A stretch of DNA of 64,000 nt. Origin: Leptospira barantonii. GTDB lineage: Bacteria; Spirochaetota; Leptospiria; Leptospirales; Leptospiraceae. Made by a program: the position numbers and the translations under genes. Shown here one piece after another: positions 12,773-27,305 of the stretch. The stretch lies in contig NZ_NPDS01000004.1 of assembly GCF_002811925.1 (NCBI RefSeq), positions 186,001 through 250,000 of the forward strand, read 5' to 3'. How positions within the stretch are numbered: the first letter of the stretch is position 1; every line of letters starts with the position of its first letter. The notes under the pieces are model-generated. The model saw nothing but the letters and a program-made list of their open reading frames with translations, was not told where the DNA came from and did not search any database.

Positions 12773-13765
12773 TTACCAGCGAAAGTTACCCTCTTTTATA
12801 AAACCGAAGCCGATAGGATCACTTGAAACTCCCGGACATACAACTGCGGCCTTACCCGTTAAACGAAATGAAGAACTACGTTTAGTAACCGCGTTTGCTA
12901 TCGAGTTGGAAACGGACTTAAGAGGAAAGCTTGTACGAATCGTAAGAATGGATTCCTTACCGTTGTTCGTAATGTTTACCGGAGAACCGGTTAAGAACTT
13001 ATCGTTTTCAAGAAAAAGTTCGAAATTCAGATCTTGGAATTGTAAATCGGAAGCCGCCTTATTGTTTAAGACGAGTTCGAACTGAGTGTCTATAGAAATA
13101 TCCAAAGCATCCAATCCTGCGTTTAACGCGGAACCGGGTGATTTCTTATTCTTAGGAGAAAGAAGAGCGTCTAAAAACGATACGGCCTTCTTAGCCAGTT
13201 CTTCGCTATTTGCGGATTCCGTAATCTTTGCAACATCCGGTTTGATGATTTTAAAATTTCTGATTTCTATGTTCGGAAGAACCGCAGGAATCAATCTTTC
13301 ATCCTGAAACGGGAACTTTAAAGAATCGGTGCCTGCAAGAACCGCATATTTTTCGGGAATCGGAAGAGCGGCTTCACCTTCCACGCGTATGAGAAGTTCT
13401 TTTTTACCGGGAACCTTCTTATACAAGGCCGCAAGGTCCGCGTATTTCAGTTTTACTTCGATGGGAAGAGGCTTTTTGGAAGAACCTTGAACGGAATCCA
13501 GCTTGAGTTGCACCTTGCTGAACTGCGTGCCTTCTATCTTAACGTCCAGATTCAAGCTGGAAGCGGGAAGATTGATCGGATACGGATTTTTAACTTCGGT
13601 TTGAATGATGAGTTTGATATCTTCCAGGGTGATTTCGGCGATTTCCACCTTTTCAAAGGAAATTTCGGGGGTTTTGATCTTACCTTTTAAAGTCTGCAGT
13701 TCCGCACAACCGCTTAGAAACGGCAAAAGAAAGAAGATTAGAAGAAGGGATATTTTTGATTTCAA
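12773..13765 (-). CDS. LEA14/WHy-domain lipoprotein
   Basis: A 330-residue protein with a signal peptide and lipobox FLSGC near residue 19. Residues about 35-155 form a late-embryogenesis-abundant type 2 (WHy) domain with the typical VEIAEITLEDIKLIIQTEVKNPYPINLP pattern (split here by position: hydrophobic strands alternate with an NPYP turn). A second, more diverged copy (about 210-325) contains LDISIDTQFELVLNNKAASDLQ. Such proteins are thought to stabilise membranes or proteins; the role in leptospires is unknown. The start is TTG (13763-13765), backed by GGAGG 7 bases upstream. It stands alone, with about 160 bases of non-coding sequence downstream and 255 upstream. Confidence 0.78.
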   Translation of the reverse strand: MKSKISLLLIFFLLPFLSGCAELQTLKGKIKTPEISFEKVEIAEITLEDIKLIIQTEVKNPYPINLPASSLNLDVKIEGTQFSKVQLKLDSVQGSSKKPLPIEVKLKYADLAALYKKVPGKKELLIRVEGEAALPIPEKYAVLAGTDSLKFPFQDERLIPAVLPNIEIRNFKIIKPDVAKITESANSEELAKKAVSFLDALLSPKNKKSPGSALNAGLDALDISIDTQFELVLNNKAASDLQFQDLNFELFLENDKFLTGSPVNITNNGKESILTIRTSFPLKSVSNSIANAVTKRSSSFRLTGKAAVVCPGVSSDPIGFGFIKEGNFRW

Positions 13766-13958
13766 GAAGGATCCTCCAATTTGAGTAAATACTGATTTAG
13801 AAGAATCGAATTCGATTGAAAAGAAAGATTTTCAAAATGGACGATCGCAAAAACGGAAAAAACGCCCCAAGTCGGGCGGAACATGAGTGAATGCTCGGGT
13901 ATTGCGTCTAACGTAGAAGTTAAGGTCGCTATAAAGAATGTTATAGATCGAATTTTCG

Positions 13959-13997
13959 TTTAGAATCGACTTAGATTTTGTTTAAATCGATTCTAAA
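13959..13997. repeat. Inverted repeat in a 255-base gap
   Basis: Perfect 11-base arms TTTAGAATCGA (13959-13969) and TCGATTCTAAA (13987-13997) with a 17-base loop. It sits just downstream of the thioesterase stop at 14021 and is AT-rich. It might act as a weak transcription end for the TetR-thioesterase unit, or be an operator. The same gap also contains the 14-base palindrome AATCGAATTCGATT at 13804-13817. I see no gene in the gap. Confidence 0.45.
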
Positions 13998-14020
13998 TTT
14001 TAAAAAATTCTAAAGTAGAT

Positions 14021-14446
14021 TCAAACGGGTTGTCCGAGTCCGATCACTTCCAAAAACTTTGCGGGTCTTTTCGAGTTTAAGTTGAGAATCACCCAATCCG
14101 TACTCGCGTTGCAGGAAAGGGTTTCGTTTTGGCAGAGAATTCTTTGTGTGAAGACCGCACGGGTAGGGCTTTTTAGAAACAGATCCGATTCGATCGTAAT
14201 CGTTTCCGGATAACCGATTTCTTTTTTGAATTCGAGCCCGATGGAAAGAATCACAGGTCCGAATCCTTGTTCCTTTAACGTTTCCATGGAAAATCCCCAG
14301 TCCCGCATCGCTCTCATACGAGCCTCGTCCAGATAACCTTGAAAATTTTTATTATTCACGTGGTTGTTCGGATCGAGTTCATCCCAGCGAACTCCGATTT
14401 GAGTCAAATGTCCTTTTTTGATTTCTGTCAATTCTTCCGTTTTCAT
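14021..14446 (-). CDS. Acyl-CoA thioesterase (hotdog fold)
   Basis: About 141 residues. The motif VRWDELDPNNHVNNKNFQGY near residues 16-35 is the active-site loop of 4HBT/YbgC-type hotdog thioesterases, with the Asp and His in the usual place, followed by the long central helix (LDEARMRAMRDWG). It should cleave an acyl-CoA thioester. I start at ATG 14444-14446, 5 bases after the TetR stop and preceded by GAGAGG inside the end of the TetR gene; a longer frame into the TetR gene is not needed. The tight linkage suggests the TetR protein controls this enzyme. Confidence 0.82.
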   Translation of the reverse strand: MKTEELTEIKKGHLTQIGVRWDELDPNNHVNNKNFQGYLDEARMRAMRDWGFSMETLKEQGFGPVILSIGLEFKKEIGYPETITIESDLFLKSPTRAVFTQRILCQNETLSCNASTDWVILNLNSKRPAKFLEVIGLGQPV

Positions 14447-14451
14447 TCTCT

Positions 14452-15063
14452 TTACCTCTCTAAAAATCGCGTTTCGGAACGGAATCGTTCCAGGTAGGAT
14501 GTTTCTCCCGTCGCTCTCGCGAGTAACATTGCCCCTCTCCAAGAAGATTCCAAAAATTGAATGCGATGGAGAACGTTTTCGTTTGCTCCGATGTCGCTGT
14601 TCTTCTGTTTGTCTTTCTCGTTTTGATTTACTTGAAGAGAATTTAGAATTTCATTCGAGATCCGATCCAAAGAATCCTTCAATCGATTTCGGAGTTCCAT
14701 TCGTTTCGAGGAAGAATGTTGAGCCAAGACGTTGATCAAACAGGAAAATCCGTCTTGTAGGAGTTCCGTTTCCAAAAGAATTTTCTGTTCGTAAAGATAG
14801 GTTAGGGCAGACAATCCTCTTCCTCCCTTTTCGATCGTTTGTTCGTTCCAAAGGATCGCGTTGTTCGTGTATTCTTCCAAGGCTTCGAGTAAGAACTGAT
14901 CTTTGGAAGTAAAGTAGTTGTAAAAAGAACCTTTGGGGATCTTGGATTCGTCAGCGATTTCTTGGATCCCGATTCCGTCGGGACCGTACAGTCGAACGAG
15001 TCGGATTCCGGCCTCGAGAATCGTCTTTCTTTTGAGTTCTGATTCTTTTTGAGAAATTTTCAT
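14452..15063 (-). CDS. TetR family transcriptional regulator
   Basis: A 203-residue protein. The N-terminal HTH covers about residues 11-57 (TILEAGIRLVRLYGPDGIGIQEIADESKIPKG... then SFYNYFTSKDQFLLEALEEY), a textbook TetR/AcrR DNA-binding domain. The C-terminal half is helical and variable, as expected for a ligand-binding domain. It is the first gene of a two-gene unit with a hotdog thioesterase, so an acyl-CoA or fatty acid ligand is a reasonable guess. It is divergent from the methyl-cycle operon. Upstream, GACTGGTC at 15129-15136 resembles half-sites of some TetR-family operators, but the resemblance is short. Confidence 0.88.
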   Translation of the reverse strand: MKISQKESELKRKTILEAGIRLVRLYGPDGIGIQEIADESKIPKGSFYNYFTSKDQFLLEALEEYTNNAILWNEQTIEKGGRGLSALTYLYEQKILLETELLQDGFSCLINVLAQHSSSKRMELRNRLKDSLDRISNEILNSLQVNQNEKDKQKNSDIGANENVLHRIQFLESSWRGAMLLARATGETSYLERFRSETRFLER

Positions 15064-15212
15064 TCTTTGTAAACTCTTGAGCCGTTTGTCGGAAGTTTGA
15101 TTTCGTTTGGATCGTTTTTATTTAAAGCGACTGGTCATATTAAAGTCAAGTGAAATTTGTGGGAACTCATACAAATTCTCAGGAGAAGGGCACGATTTCC
15201 GGAATAAAAGGC

Positions 15213-15241
15213 TTGCGGATATCAAGATATCTTGATATTGT
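15213..15241 (+). promoter_or_regulatory. Promoter with 20-bp palindromic operator in its spacer
   Basis: A perfect 20-base palindrome ATATCAAGATATCTTGATAT occupies 15219-15238. It fills the 17-base spacer and enters the -10 of a plausible promoter: TTGCGG (15213-15218) and TATTGT (15236-15241). The predicted start of transcription, about 15248, falls at or next to the ATG at 15249, so the mRNA would be nearly leaderless; no ribosome binding site is present before that ATG. Position and symmetry fit binding of the ArsR-type dimer encoded just downstream (autoregulation). Confidence 0.65.
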
Positions 15242-15248
15242 ATCCCCA

Positions 15249-16226
<978 letters not shown>

Positions 16227-16227
16227 A

Positions 16228-17538
<1,311 letters not shown>

Positions 17539-17566
17539 TCTGATCCGCAGACTTCCGGTGCGCGCT

Positions 17567-17583
17567 TCGGACTTAAAGTCCGA
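17567..17583. repeat. Short perfect hairpin between ahcY and ferredoxin gene
   Basis: TCGGACTT and AAGTCCGA flank a single A at 17575. The RNA would form a 5- to 6-bp stem with a small loop, not followed by a T run. It may modulate expression of the downstream genes or be an mRNA end/processing site; it is not a typical terminator. Confidence 0.4.
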
Positions 17584-17619
17584 CGGTTCGTATCGGGAGG
17601 ATCGGTCTTCTCGGAAACG

Positions 17620-17919
17620 ATGGCTTACGTTGTAACGGAACCTTGCAGGCATTGTAAATACACTTACTGTGCCGCGGTTTGTCCGGTCGAAGCCTTCCGA
17701 GAAGGAACCGATTGTCTTTATATCGATCCCGAGGTTTGTATCGATTGTAACAAGTGCAGACCCGAATGTCCGGTCGAAGCGATTTACCCCGATTACGAGG
17801 TTCCTTCGATCTGGCGTCATTGGACGGGAGAGAATGCTCGGAAATCGAAACATTCTCCTTTAATTTTGGACGTAAAGGTCCCCTTAAAAAAAGAGGGATG
17901 TGTTGATCCAAATTTTTGA
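17620..17919 (+). CDS. Ferredoxin, 7Fe (FdxA) type
   Basis: A 99-residue protein. Cys9, Cys12, Cys17 and Cys21-Pro form the first cluster motif and Cys40, Cys43, Cys46 and Cys50-Pro the second (CIDCNKCRPECP). The start MAYVVTEPCRHCKYTYC lines up with 7Fe ferredoxins of the Azotobacter FdI/FdxA type, which hold one [3Fe-4S] and one [4Fe-4S] cluster. It carries electrons in the cytoplasm. It sits 81 bases after ahcY and 52 before metH on the same strand. Since MetH must be reductively reactivated when cob(II)alamin forms, this ferredoxin could be its electron donor; that link is inference from position only. The C-terminal 40 residues are basic and shorter than in FdI. Confidence 0.88.
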   Translation: MAYVVTEPCRHCKYTYCAAVCPVEAFREGTDCLYIDPEVCIDCNKCRPECPVEAIYPDYEVPSIWRHWTGENARKSKHSPLILDVKVPLKKEGCVDPNF

Positions 17920-17928
17920 ATATTAGAA

Positions 17929-17940
17929 TATAACGTTATA
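17929..17940. promoter_or_regulatory. 12-bp palindrome upstream of metH
   Basis: TATAACGTTATA is a perfect palindrome 32 bases before the metH start, in the 52-base gap after the ferredoxin gene. It may be an operator or part of an internal promoter. It differs from the 20-bp palindrome at 15219. Confidence 0.3.
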
Positions 17941-17971
17941 CTATTTTTTAGAAAAATCGAAGAAGTTTATC

Positions 17972-21718
<3,747 letters not shown>

Positions 21719-21763
21719 AATGTTTTGAGATTCTCATGGGATTTTTCGTCTAACTAGAACACT

Positions 21764-22093
21764 ATGAAACCGGCGGTTCCAAATCATTCTTCCGTGCACA
21801 ATCACGGTCCCGTTTTTTCGGAGACCAGAAACGCTACGGAAGAATTTTCCTTTCATCCCACGCTGATTTCGTGGCTCAAAGATCCGTTGGAACTTACGGG
21901 AAAAGAAGTTTTAAAGTTAACCGAAATCGGTTGTACCGATAATTCCTGTCCGGTGATCGAAACCTGTCTGGAAGTATTCGCGTCAAAACAGGATAACGAA
22001 CCGAAGAAAATGATTCGTTTCGGAAGAGCGAAACATTTAATCAGTAAAATGGATCTTGCATTCTCCCTAAAAAAACAGGGGATCATAACCTAA
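21764..22093 (+). CDS. Conserved small protein, unknown function
   Basis: A 109-residue protein without signal peptide or membrane segment. The clearest feature is IGCTDNSCPVIETCLEVF near residues 50-67, with three Cys; a Cys-x(4)-Cys-Pro-x-x-Glu-Thr signature is known to me from small uncharacterised bacterial proteins whose genes travel with metal or molybdenum-cofactor genes, but I cannot name the family. The C-terminus (KKMIRFGRAKHLISKMDL) is basic. It begins 45 bases after metH and may be read through from that operon. The N-terminal 25 residues are His/Asn/Ser-rich (NHSSVHNHG), which could bind metal. Confidence 0.65.
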   Translation: MKPAVPNHSSVHNHGPVFSETRNATEEFSFHPTLISWLKDPLELTGKEVLKLTEIGCTDNSCPVIETCLEVFASKQDNEPKKMIRFGRAKHLISKMDLAFSLKKQGIIT

Positions 22094-22165
22094 CAGTCGT
22101 TTATCGATGGACCGCGCTTGTAACAACGCGTGAAAAGGCCAAGCGCGCATTACGATCGATTGTCG

Positions 22166-23110
22166 TTATTTGGAAGAAGTTTCCGAGAAGCTATACTTGA
22201 TTCCGAGAATTCCCTGAACGTCCTGCATCCACTGGTGTTGTTCTCCCGCGAGTTGAGCGGCGGTCGGAACCGGAACTCTTACCATTCCTTCCAGACTCAA
22301 GTTTCTGGAAGAAAACGAAATCCCAGGGTTCAAGTAATACTCGTAGGATTTTAAACCGCGTGCGTTGTTCGCGCCGAGATCGGTCGTTCCCGAGTAGCCG
22401 AGGTTTCTATCCTGAAACCGTTTGATACTGGAGAATTGAAGAAAGAAATTCATCTTGGAACTTTCTCCGATTTCGGGAAACACGGAGTAGTTGAACGCGA
22501 TCGTAGACTTTGCGGATTCGAGAACCGCAAGCCCGGCCTGATTTCCGATCATCCTCGCGTTAAAATCCATTTCCAAACCCGCATGACGTTTCATATAAAG
22601 AAACATAACCCCGGAGCTACTTCCATTTTGAAGAGGGTTCGTATTCCAACTCATCAAACCGAATCCTTGGATTTGGTTTCTGGAATCGGTGATACGATCC
22701 ATGGTTCTTTTTTCGGAAAAGGCTCCCGATACGAGTTTGCTGTTTCGAGAAGGAAGCTCGTTTACAAAAACGGTTTCGGAAACGGGTAAGAATTGAACGC
22801 TTCCGTGCGGAACGACGGAAAATAAAAACGGTTGAAACATTCCCGAAAAGGAAAGTCCGGGAGTTTTGATAAACGTAGGTTCGGGAGATTTTTTTTCGGG
22901 CGCGGTATCGTATTCCGGTCCGAGTTTGAGTTCCATCGGATCCTTATAAGGGATCGCGACTACTTGTAGATATTTCTGACGATTGAGATCGAAATCCCGA
23001 GAAAGATGGTACGGTTCAAACGGACTAAAGGTCGGATCCTCGACGGAAAAAATCGAAACCCCGAACAAAAACAAACATAAAGAAAGAATGAGGGATCTCT
23101 TTTTGCTCAT
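22166..23110 (-). CDS. Exported protein, probably outer-membrane beta-rich
   Basis: A 314-residue protein with a clear signal peptide ([17 protein letters not shown], about residues 6-22). After a Pro/Lys/Glu-rich segment, the remainder alternates polar and hydrophobic residues with many aromatic ends ([42 protein letters not shown]), as in beta barrels; the penultimate strand reads [12 protein letters not shown] do not recognise a family. It is divergent from phosphofructokinase, sharing a 106-base promoter region that contains the inverted repeat at 23116-23150. Confidence 0.65.
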   Translation of the reverse strand: MSKKRSLILSLCLFLFGVSIFSVEDPTFSPFEPYHLSRDFDLNRQKYLQVVAIPYKDPMELKLGPEYDTAPEKKSPEPTFIKTPGLSFSGMFQPFLFSVVPHGSVQFLPVSETVFVNELPSRNSKLVSGAFSEKRTMDRITDSRNQIQGFGLMSWNTNPLQNGSSSGVMFLYMKRHAGLEMDFNARMIGNQAGLAVLESAKSTIAFNYSVFPEIGESSKMNFFLQFSSIKRFQDRNLGYSGTTDLGANNARGLKSYEYYLNPGISFSSRNLSLEGMVRVPVPTAAQLAGEQHQWMQDVQGILGIKYSFSETSSK

Positions 23111-23115
23111 AAACC

Positions 23116-23175
<60 letters not shown>

Positions 23176-23216
23176 GTGATTTTTCCCCGAATTCCTGAAA
23201 TATCTCCCGCAAGAAG

Positions 23217-24508
<1,292 letters not shown>

Positions 24509-24512
<4 letters not shown>

Positions 24513-25408
24513 AAAACGGTTTGCCTCCGCATTTAACAAAGATCGATTCTATGAAATCGCTGACGGCTTTGGTGCTCGATTGGGCATTGATCGGATTTTG
24601 TTTTGCCGCTTCCGCTTATTTTGAATCGTTTTTTGTTTATGCGATTTCAGCAGTCTTAATTGCACGAACGCAACTTGCTTTAGCGGTATTGATGCATGAA
24701 AGCGCGCATGGAATTCTAATTCGAAATCGAAATTGGAACGATCGTATCGGTCAGATCTTTACGGCAGGGCCCTTGACGGTTTCCTTGTATGATTACAGAA
24801 CGGGACATCTGAAACATCATCAAGCTCCGATGGTCCACGACGATCCGGTCGCTGTCATTTTTAAAATCAACGACTATCCGGTTTCCAAAAAAGAATTGGC
24901 TTGGAGATTGTTCAAAGATCTGACGAGCATTTCTTACTTTGCGAGTGTTTACGAATTTTTAAGCGGAAAACATAAGAATCTTCTCCTAAGGAAGAATCTT
25001 TCGTTGAAAACGAAACTATTCGTCGCGGTTTCAATATTCAGTTTTCATTGTGTCCTGCTCGGGGTTCTGACGTTTTACGGACATATGGGACTTTATTTCG
25101 GTCTTTGGATTCTTCCTTCTCTTACGATATTACAAGTATTTGCAAGAATCCGCGCAATTACGGAACACGCAGGTTATCCACCGAACAAGGATCAAACCCT
25201 GAACGCAAGGTCCATTGTTCGATCCAACTGGCAGACTTTCTTTTGCGGACCACATAACATTCATTATCACATAGAACATCATCAATATGCCCGCGTTCCA
25301 TTCTATCGTCTAAAAGAAGCGCATGATATCTTATTTTCCCGCGGAGAATTGCCTTCGGAGAATTTGTATTCAGGATATGGCAAAGTGTTAAAAGACGTGA
25401 CCGTCTAA
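24509..25408 (+). CDS. Membrane fatty acid desaturase/hydroxylase-type di-iron protein
   Basis: About 299 residues from ATG 24509, whose ATGA overlaps the phosphofructokinase stop. Three histidine boxes are complete: HESAH (63-67), HLKHH (100-104) and HxxHYHIEHH (249-258). Four or more hydrophobic segments (about 20-50, 55-62, 155-172, 178-200) place it in the membrane. The pattern is that of the membrane desaturase superfamily, which uses O2 and electrons to desaturate or hydroxylate acyl chains or other lipids. Neighbours (a ferritin-like di-iron protein and two glycosyltransferase-like proteins) suggest a modified lipid as product. The exact reaction cannot be read. A weak hairpin lies 50 bases downstream. 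Confidence 0.85.
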
Positions 25409-25458
25409 TTCTTTCCGATCGCCTTTCGATTCTCGTTTTAAAAAAATACAACGCATAA

Positions 25459-25486
25459 AAAAGAATTGCCTAATTCTTTTCTTTTT
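25459..25486 (+). terminator. Possible weak terminator or attenuator hairpin
   Basis: AAAAGAATT (25459-25467), loop GCCT, AATTCTTTT (25472-25480), followed by CTTTTT. The stem is perfect but A/T-rich, so termination would be partial. It could lower expression of the genes from 25538 on relative to the desaturase gene. Confidence 0.35.
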
Positions 25487-25537
25487 AGTAACCCGGATCG
25501 GACTTTGAACCCGTTGTTCGAAGGAAAGGAGATCCAC

Positions 25538-26545
25538 ATGAAAATTCTATATACTATATTCTTAATATTCTTAACGACATCGTTTTCGTTGATTGCTCAG
25601 ACTTCCTTTGAGAAAAAAGGATTCTATTCTATAAAAAGTCAGTTCCCATGTGCGTTGGGTAACTATGGATTTATAGGAAAAGAAAATTCCTGTGTCCGAC
25701 TCAGTTTGTTTGACGACTATACAAAAGTCGAAGTGAACGAATATTCCATCGAACTTCAAAACTCTCAGAGTTACGAAGAAGAAACTTTATTCTTCGATCT
25801 TCTTGTACCGGGAACCTGCGAAACCGATGAAGGAAAAAAAAGAATCAACATCCATTATAAAATCGAAAAGAAAGGAAAGAAGTTGAATCCTCAAATTCAC
25901 GCTCACTTCACGAGCCGAAAGAAATGTAAGACCGCGGAAATGGAGAATTTCGAAATCAAATTACGCGAAGGAGAAAAAAGTTCGATTTTAATTTCCAAAG
26001 AGGATTCGAGCAACTCCGTATTGTCACCGACTTTAACAAGCAAGTTTCTAAAAGAATTGGTTCAAGTCGTCGACAATCTGGAAAACACAAGCGCTTCCAA
26101 AACTTCGGAAACCGATCGAAAGGTAATATCCGATATTACGATTCAAGTCGGGAAGGGGAAGTTATCCAAGAATATTACGAATTGTAAATTTACGATCACA
26201 GGCGGCGACACCGCGCCTAAAAAAGACGTAATATCCACGTTAAACGAAACCGATTGGGAAATTCAACTGCAATCGCTTACATCATTCTTCCCAAAAACCG
26301 TATTGATCACGGAACTTTCACTGATTGGAATCGACGATCCGAGTTTGGTTCAGTATATCCGGACAAACGGTCTTCCGAAACGGGAAAGTTTGGTCTTTAA
26401 AAAATCGGGATCAAACGGAGTTTTGATCTGGCCGCAAGGTCGGATCGAACTCAAAAACTATCAGAACGTGGTGAAATCGTTTTTCACCGGCACGTTTACT
26501 GGATCGATTTTCTTAGAAAAATTGGAATCTTCCTTACGTCCATGA
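25538..26545 (+). CDS. Exported protein of unknown function
   Basis: About 335 residues. The start is ATG 25538, preceded by AAGGAG at good distance, and gives a clean signal peptide (ILYTIFLIFLTTSFSLIAQ); an upstream in-frame start at 25466 would hide it. The mature part has two Cys pairs (about residues 29-42 and 90-128), many Lys/Glu and alternating beta-type segments, without membrane helices. I do not recognise the family. Its last 4 bases overlap the start of the ferritin-like gene. It is likely periplasmic or outer-membrane-associated and works with the lipid genes around it. The G+C of one line here (25681-25740) is 40% by hand count. Confidence 0.65.
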   Translation: MKILYTIFLIFLTTSFSLIAQTSFEKKGFYSIKSQFPCALGNYGFIGKENSCVRLSLFDDYTKVEVNEYSIELQNSQSYEEETLFFDLLVPGTCETDEGKKRINIHYKIEKKGKKLNPQIHAHFTSRKKCKTAEMENFEIKLREGEKSSILISKEDSSNSVLSPTLTSKFLKELVQVVDNLENTSASKTSETDRKVISDITIQVGKGKLSKNITNCKFTITGGDTAPKKDVISTLNETDWEIQLQSLTSFFPKTVLITELSLIGIDDPSLVQYIRTNGLPKRESLVFKKSGSNGVLIWPQGRIELKNYQNVVKSFFTGTFTGSIFLEKLESSLRP

Positions 26546-27300
26546 ACGAGTCAATTTCCATTCTTCTTCCCGAATCGCATCCTCCGGTTCAGAAACGAAT
26601 CGGAAGTTCCAGAATCTGGTTCGAGTTCAAATGTTTTTTGGTCGATCGAATCAAAAGTGCGGCGCTTGCAAATTTACAGAAAAGCAAATGGGGAGAAATT
26701 CTCATCTTAAAACATTATTTGCGAGCGGAGGAATTGGCGGCATCCAACGGATCTTTTTCTTTGGACGAAATTCTGAAAAACGCTCCCGAATGGCTTTGTA
26801 AGGAACTGAGAATTCATGAAAAAGAAGAAGCGGGTCACGTAAGAATTTTCGAAACGAGGATTCAACATATCTCTCCGTCGAACCTTGAAATTCCGTTGTA
26901 TTTATTTTCGAATCGAAAGATTGAAACGTTTCATTCTCTCATTTTGAAATTCGAAAACCGATTTACATCTGGCGCGGTCGTGCCCGCGTTAGTCGTCGCT
27001 TTGACCTTGGAAAACATGGGCGTTCGAATTTTCAAAAGACATCTAAAAGTTTTAAAACGAATCGACGGTGAATCGCCAACCGGTTCTTTGTTAAGGACGA
27101 TCATCCGCGACGAGAAAAGACATGTTCGCGGATTTCTAAAATTCTTACGCAGACTTGTCAAACCTTCAGAGTTCCGCGACTACGTAAAACTCAGAAAAGA
27201 AGCTCTGGCTCTGGATCACAAAGGAGGATTGATTTCCGCAATCGCAATGTTTGTGTTATCTATTTTGCCGATTCGTTTTTTGTTTGTGAGAAAACATTAG
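26542..27300 (+). CDS. Ferritin-like di-iron protein
   Basis: A 252-residue protein. The di-iron ligand set of the ferritin-like fold is seen in four helices: Glu63/64 (RAEELAAS), E96-A-G-H99 (KEEAGHV), Glu157 (TLENMG) and E191-K-R-H194 (RDEKRHV). This ExxH pair pattern is shared by enzymes of the ferritin-like superfamily (for example COQ7-like hydroxylases and AurF-like oxygenases) rather than by iron-storage ferritin, which is shorter. The C-terminus has a hydrophobic segment (GGLISAIAMFVLSILPIRFLFV) that could anchor it to the membrane. It overlaps the exported-protein gene by ATGA and is 5 bases from the next gene. An oxygen-dependent lipid modification is a reasonable guess. Confidence 0.7.
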   Translation: MNESISILLPESHPPVQKRIGSSRIWFEFKCFLVDRIKSAALANLQKSKWGEILILKHYLRAEELAASNGSFSLDEILKNAPEWLCKELRIHEKEEAGHVRIFETRIQHISPSNLEIPLYLFSNRKIETFHSLILKFENRFTSGAVVPALVVALTLENMGVRIFKRHLKVLKRIDGESPTGSLLRTIIRDEKRHVRGFLKFLRRLVKPSEFRDYVKLRKEALALDHKGGLISAIAMFVLSILPIRFLFVRKH

Positions 27301-27305
27301 TAGCG

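Noticed and set aside
13883..13963. 26-codon open frame in the gap before the thioesterase gene
   Set aside because: Too short, weak ribosome binding site, no similarity to anything I know, and it ends inside an inverted repeat.
15150..15248. GTG-initiated extension of the ArsR-methyltransferase gene
   Set aside because: It would place the perfect palindrome and a plausible promoter inside the coding region; family members start close to the ATG at 15249. An in-frame ATT near an AGGAG at 15181 was also considered and dropped because ATT starts are very rare.
17920..17971. Cobalamin or SAH/SAM riboswitch upstream of metH
   Set aside because: The gap is only 52 bases, much shorter than a B12 aptamer, and no conserved aptamer core is visible there or upstream of ahcY.
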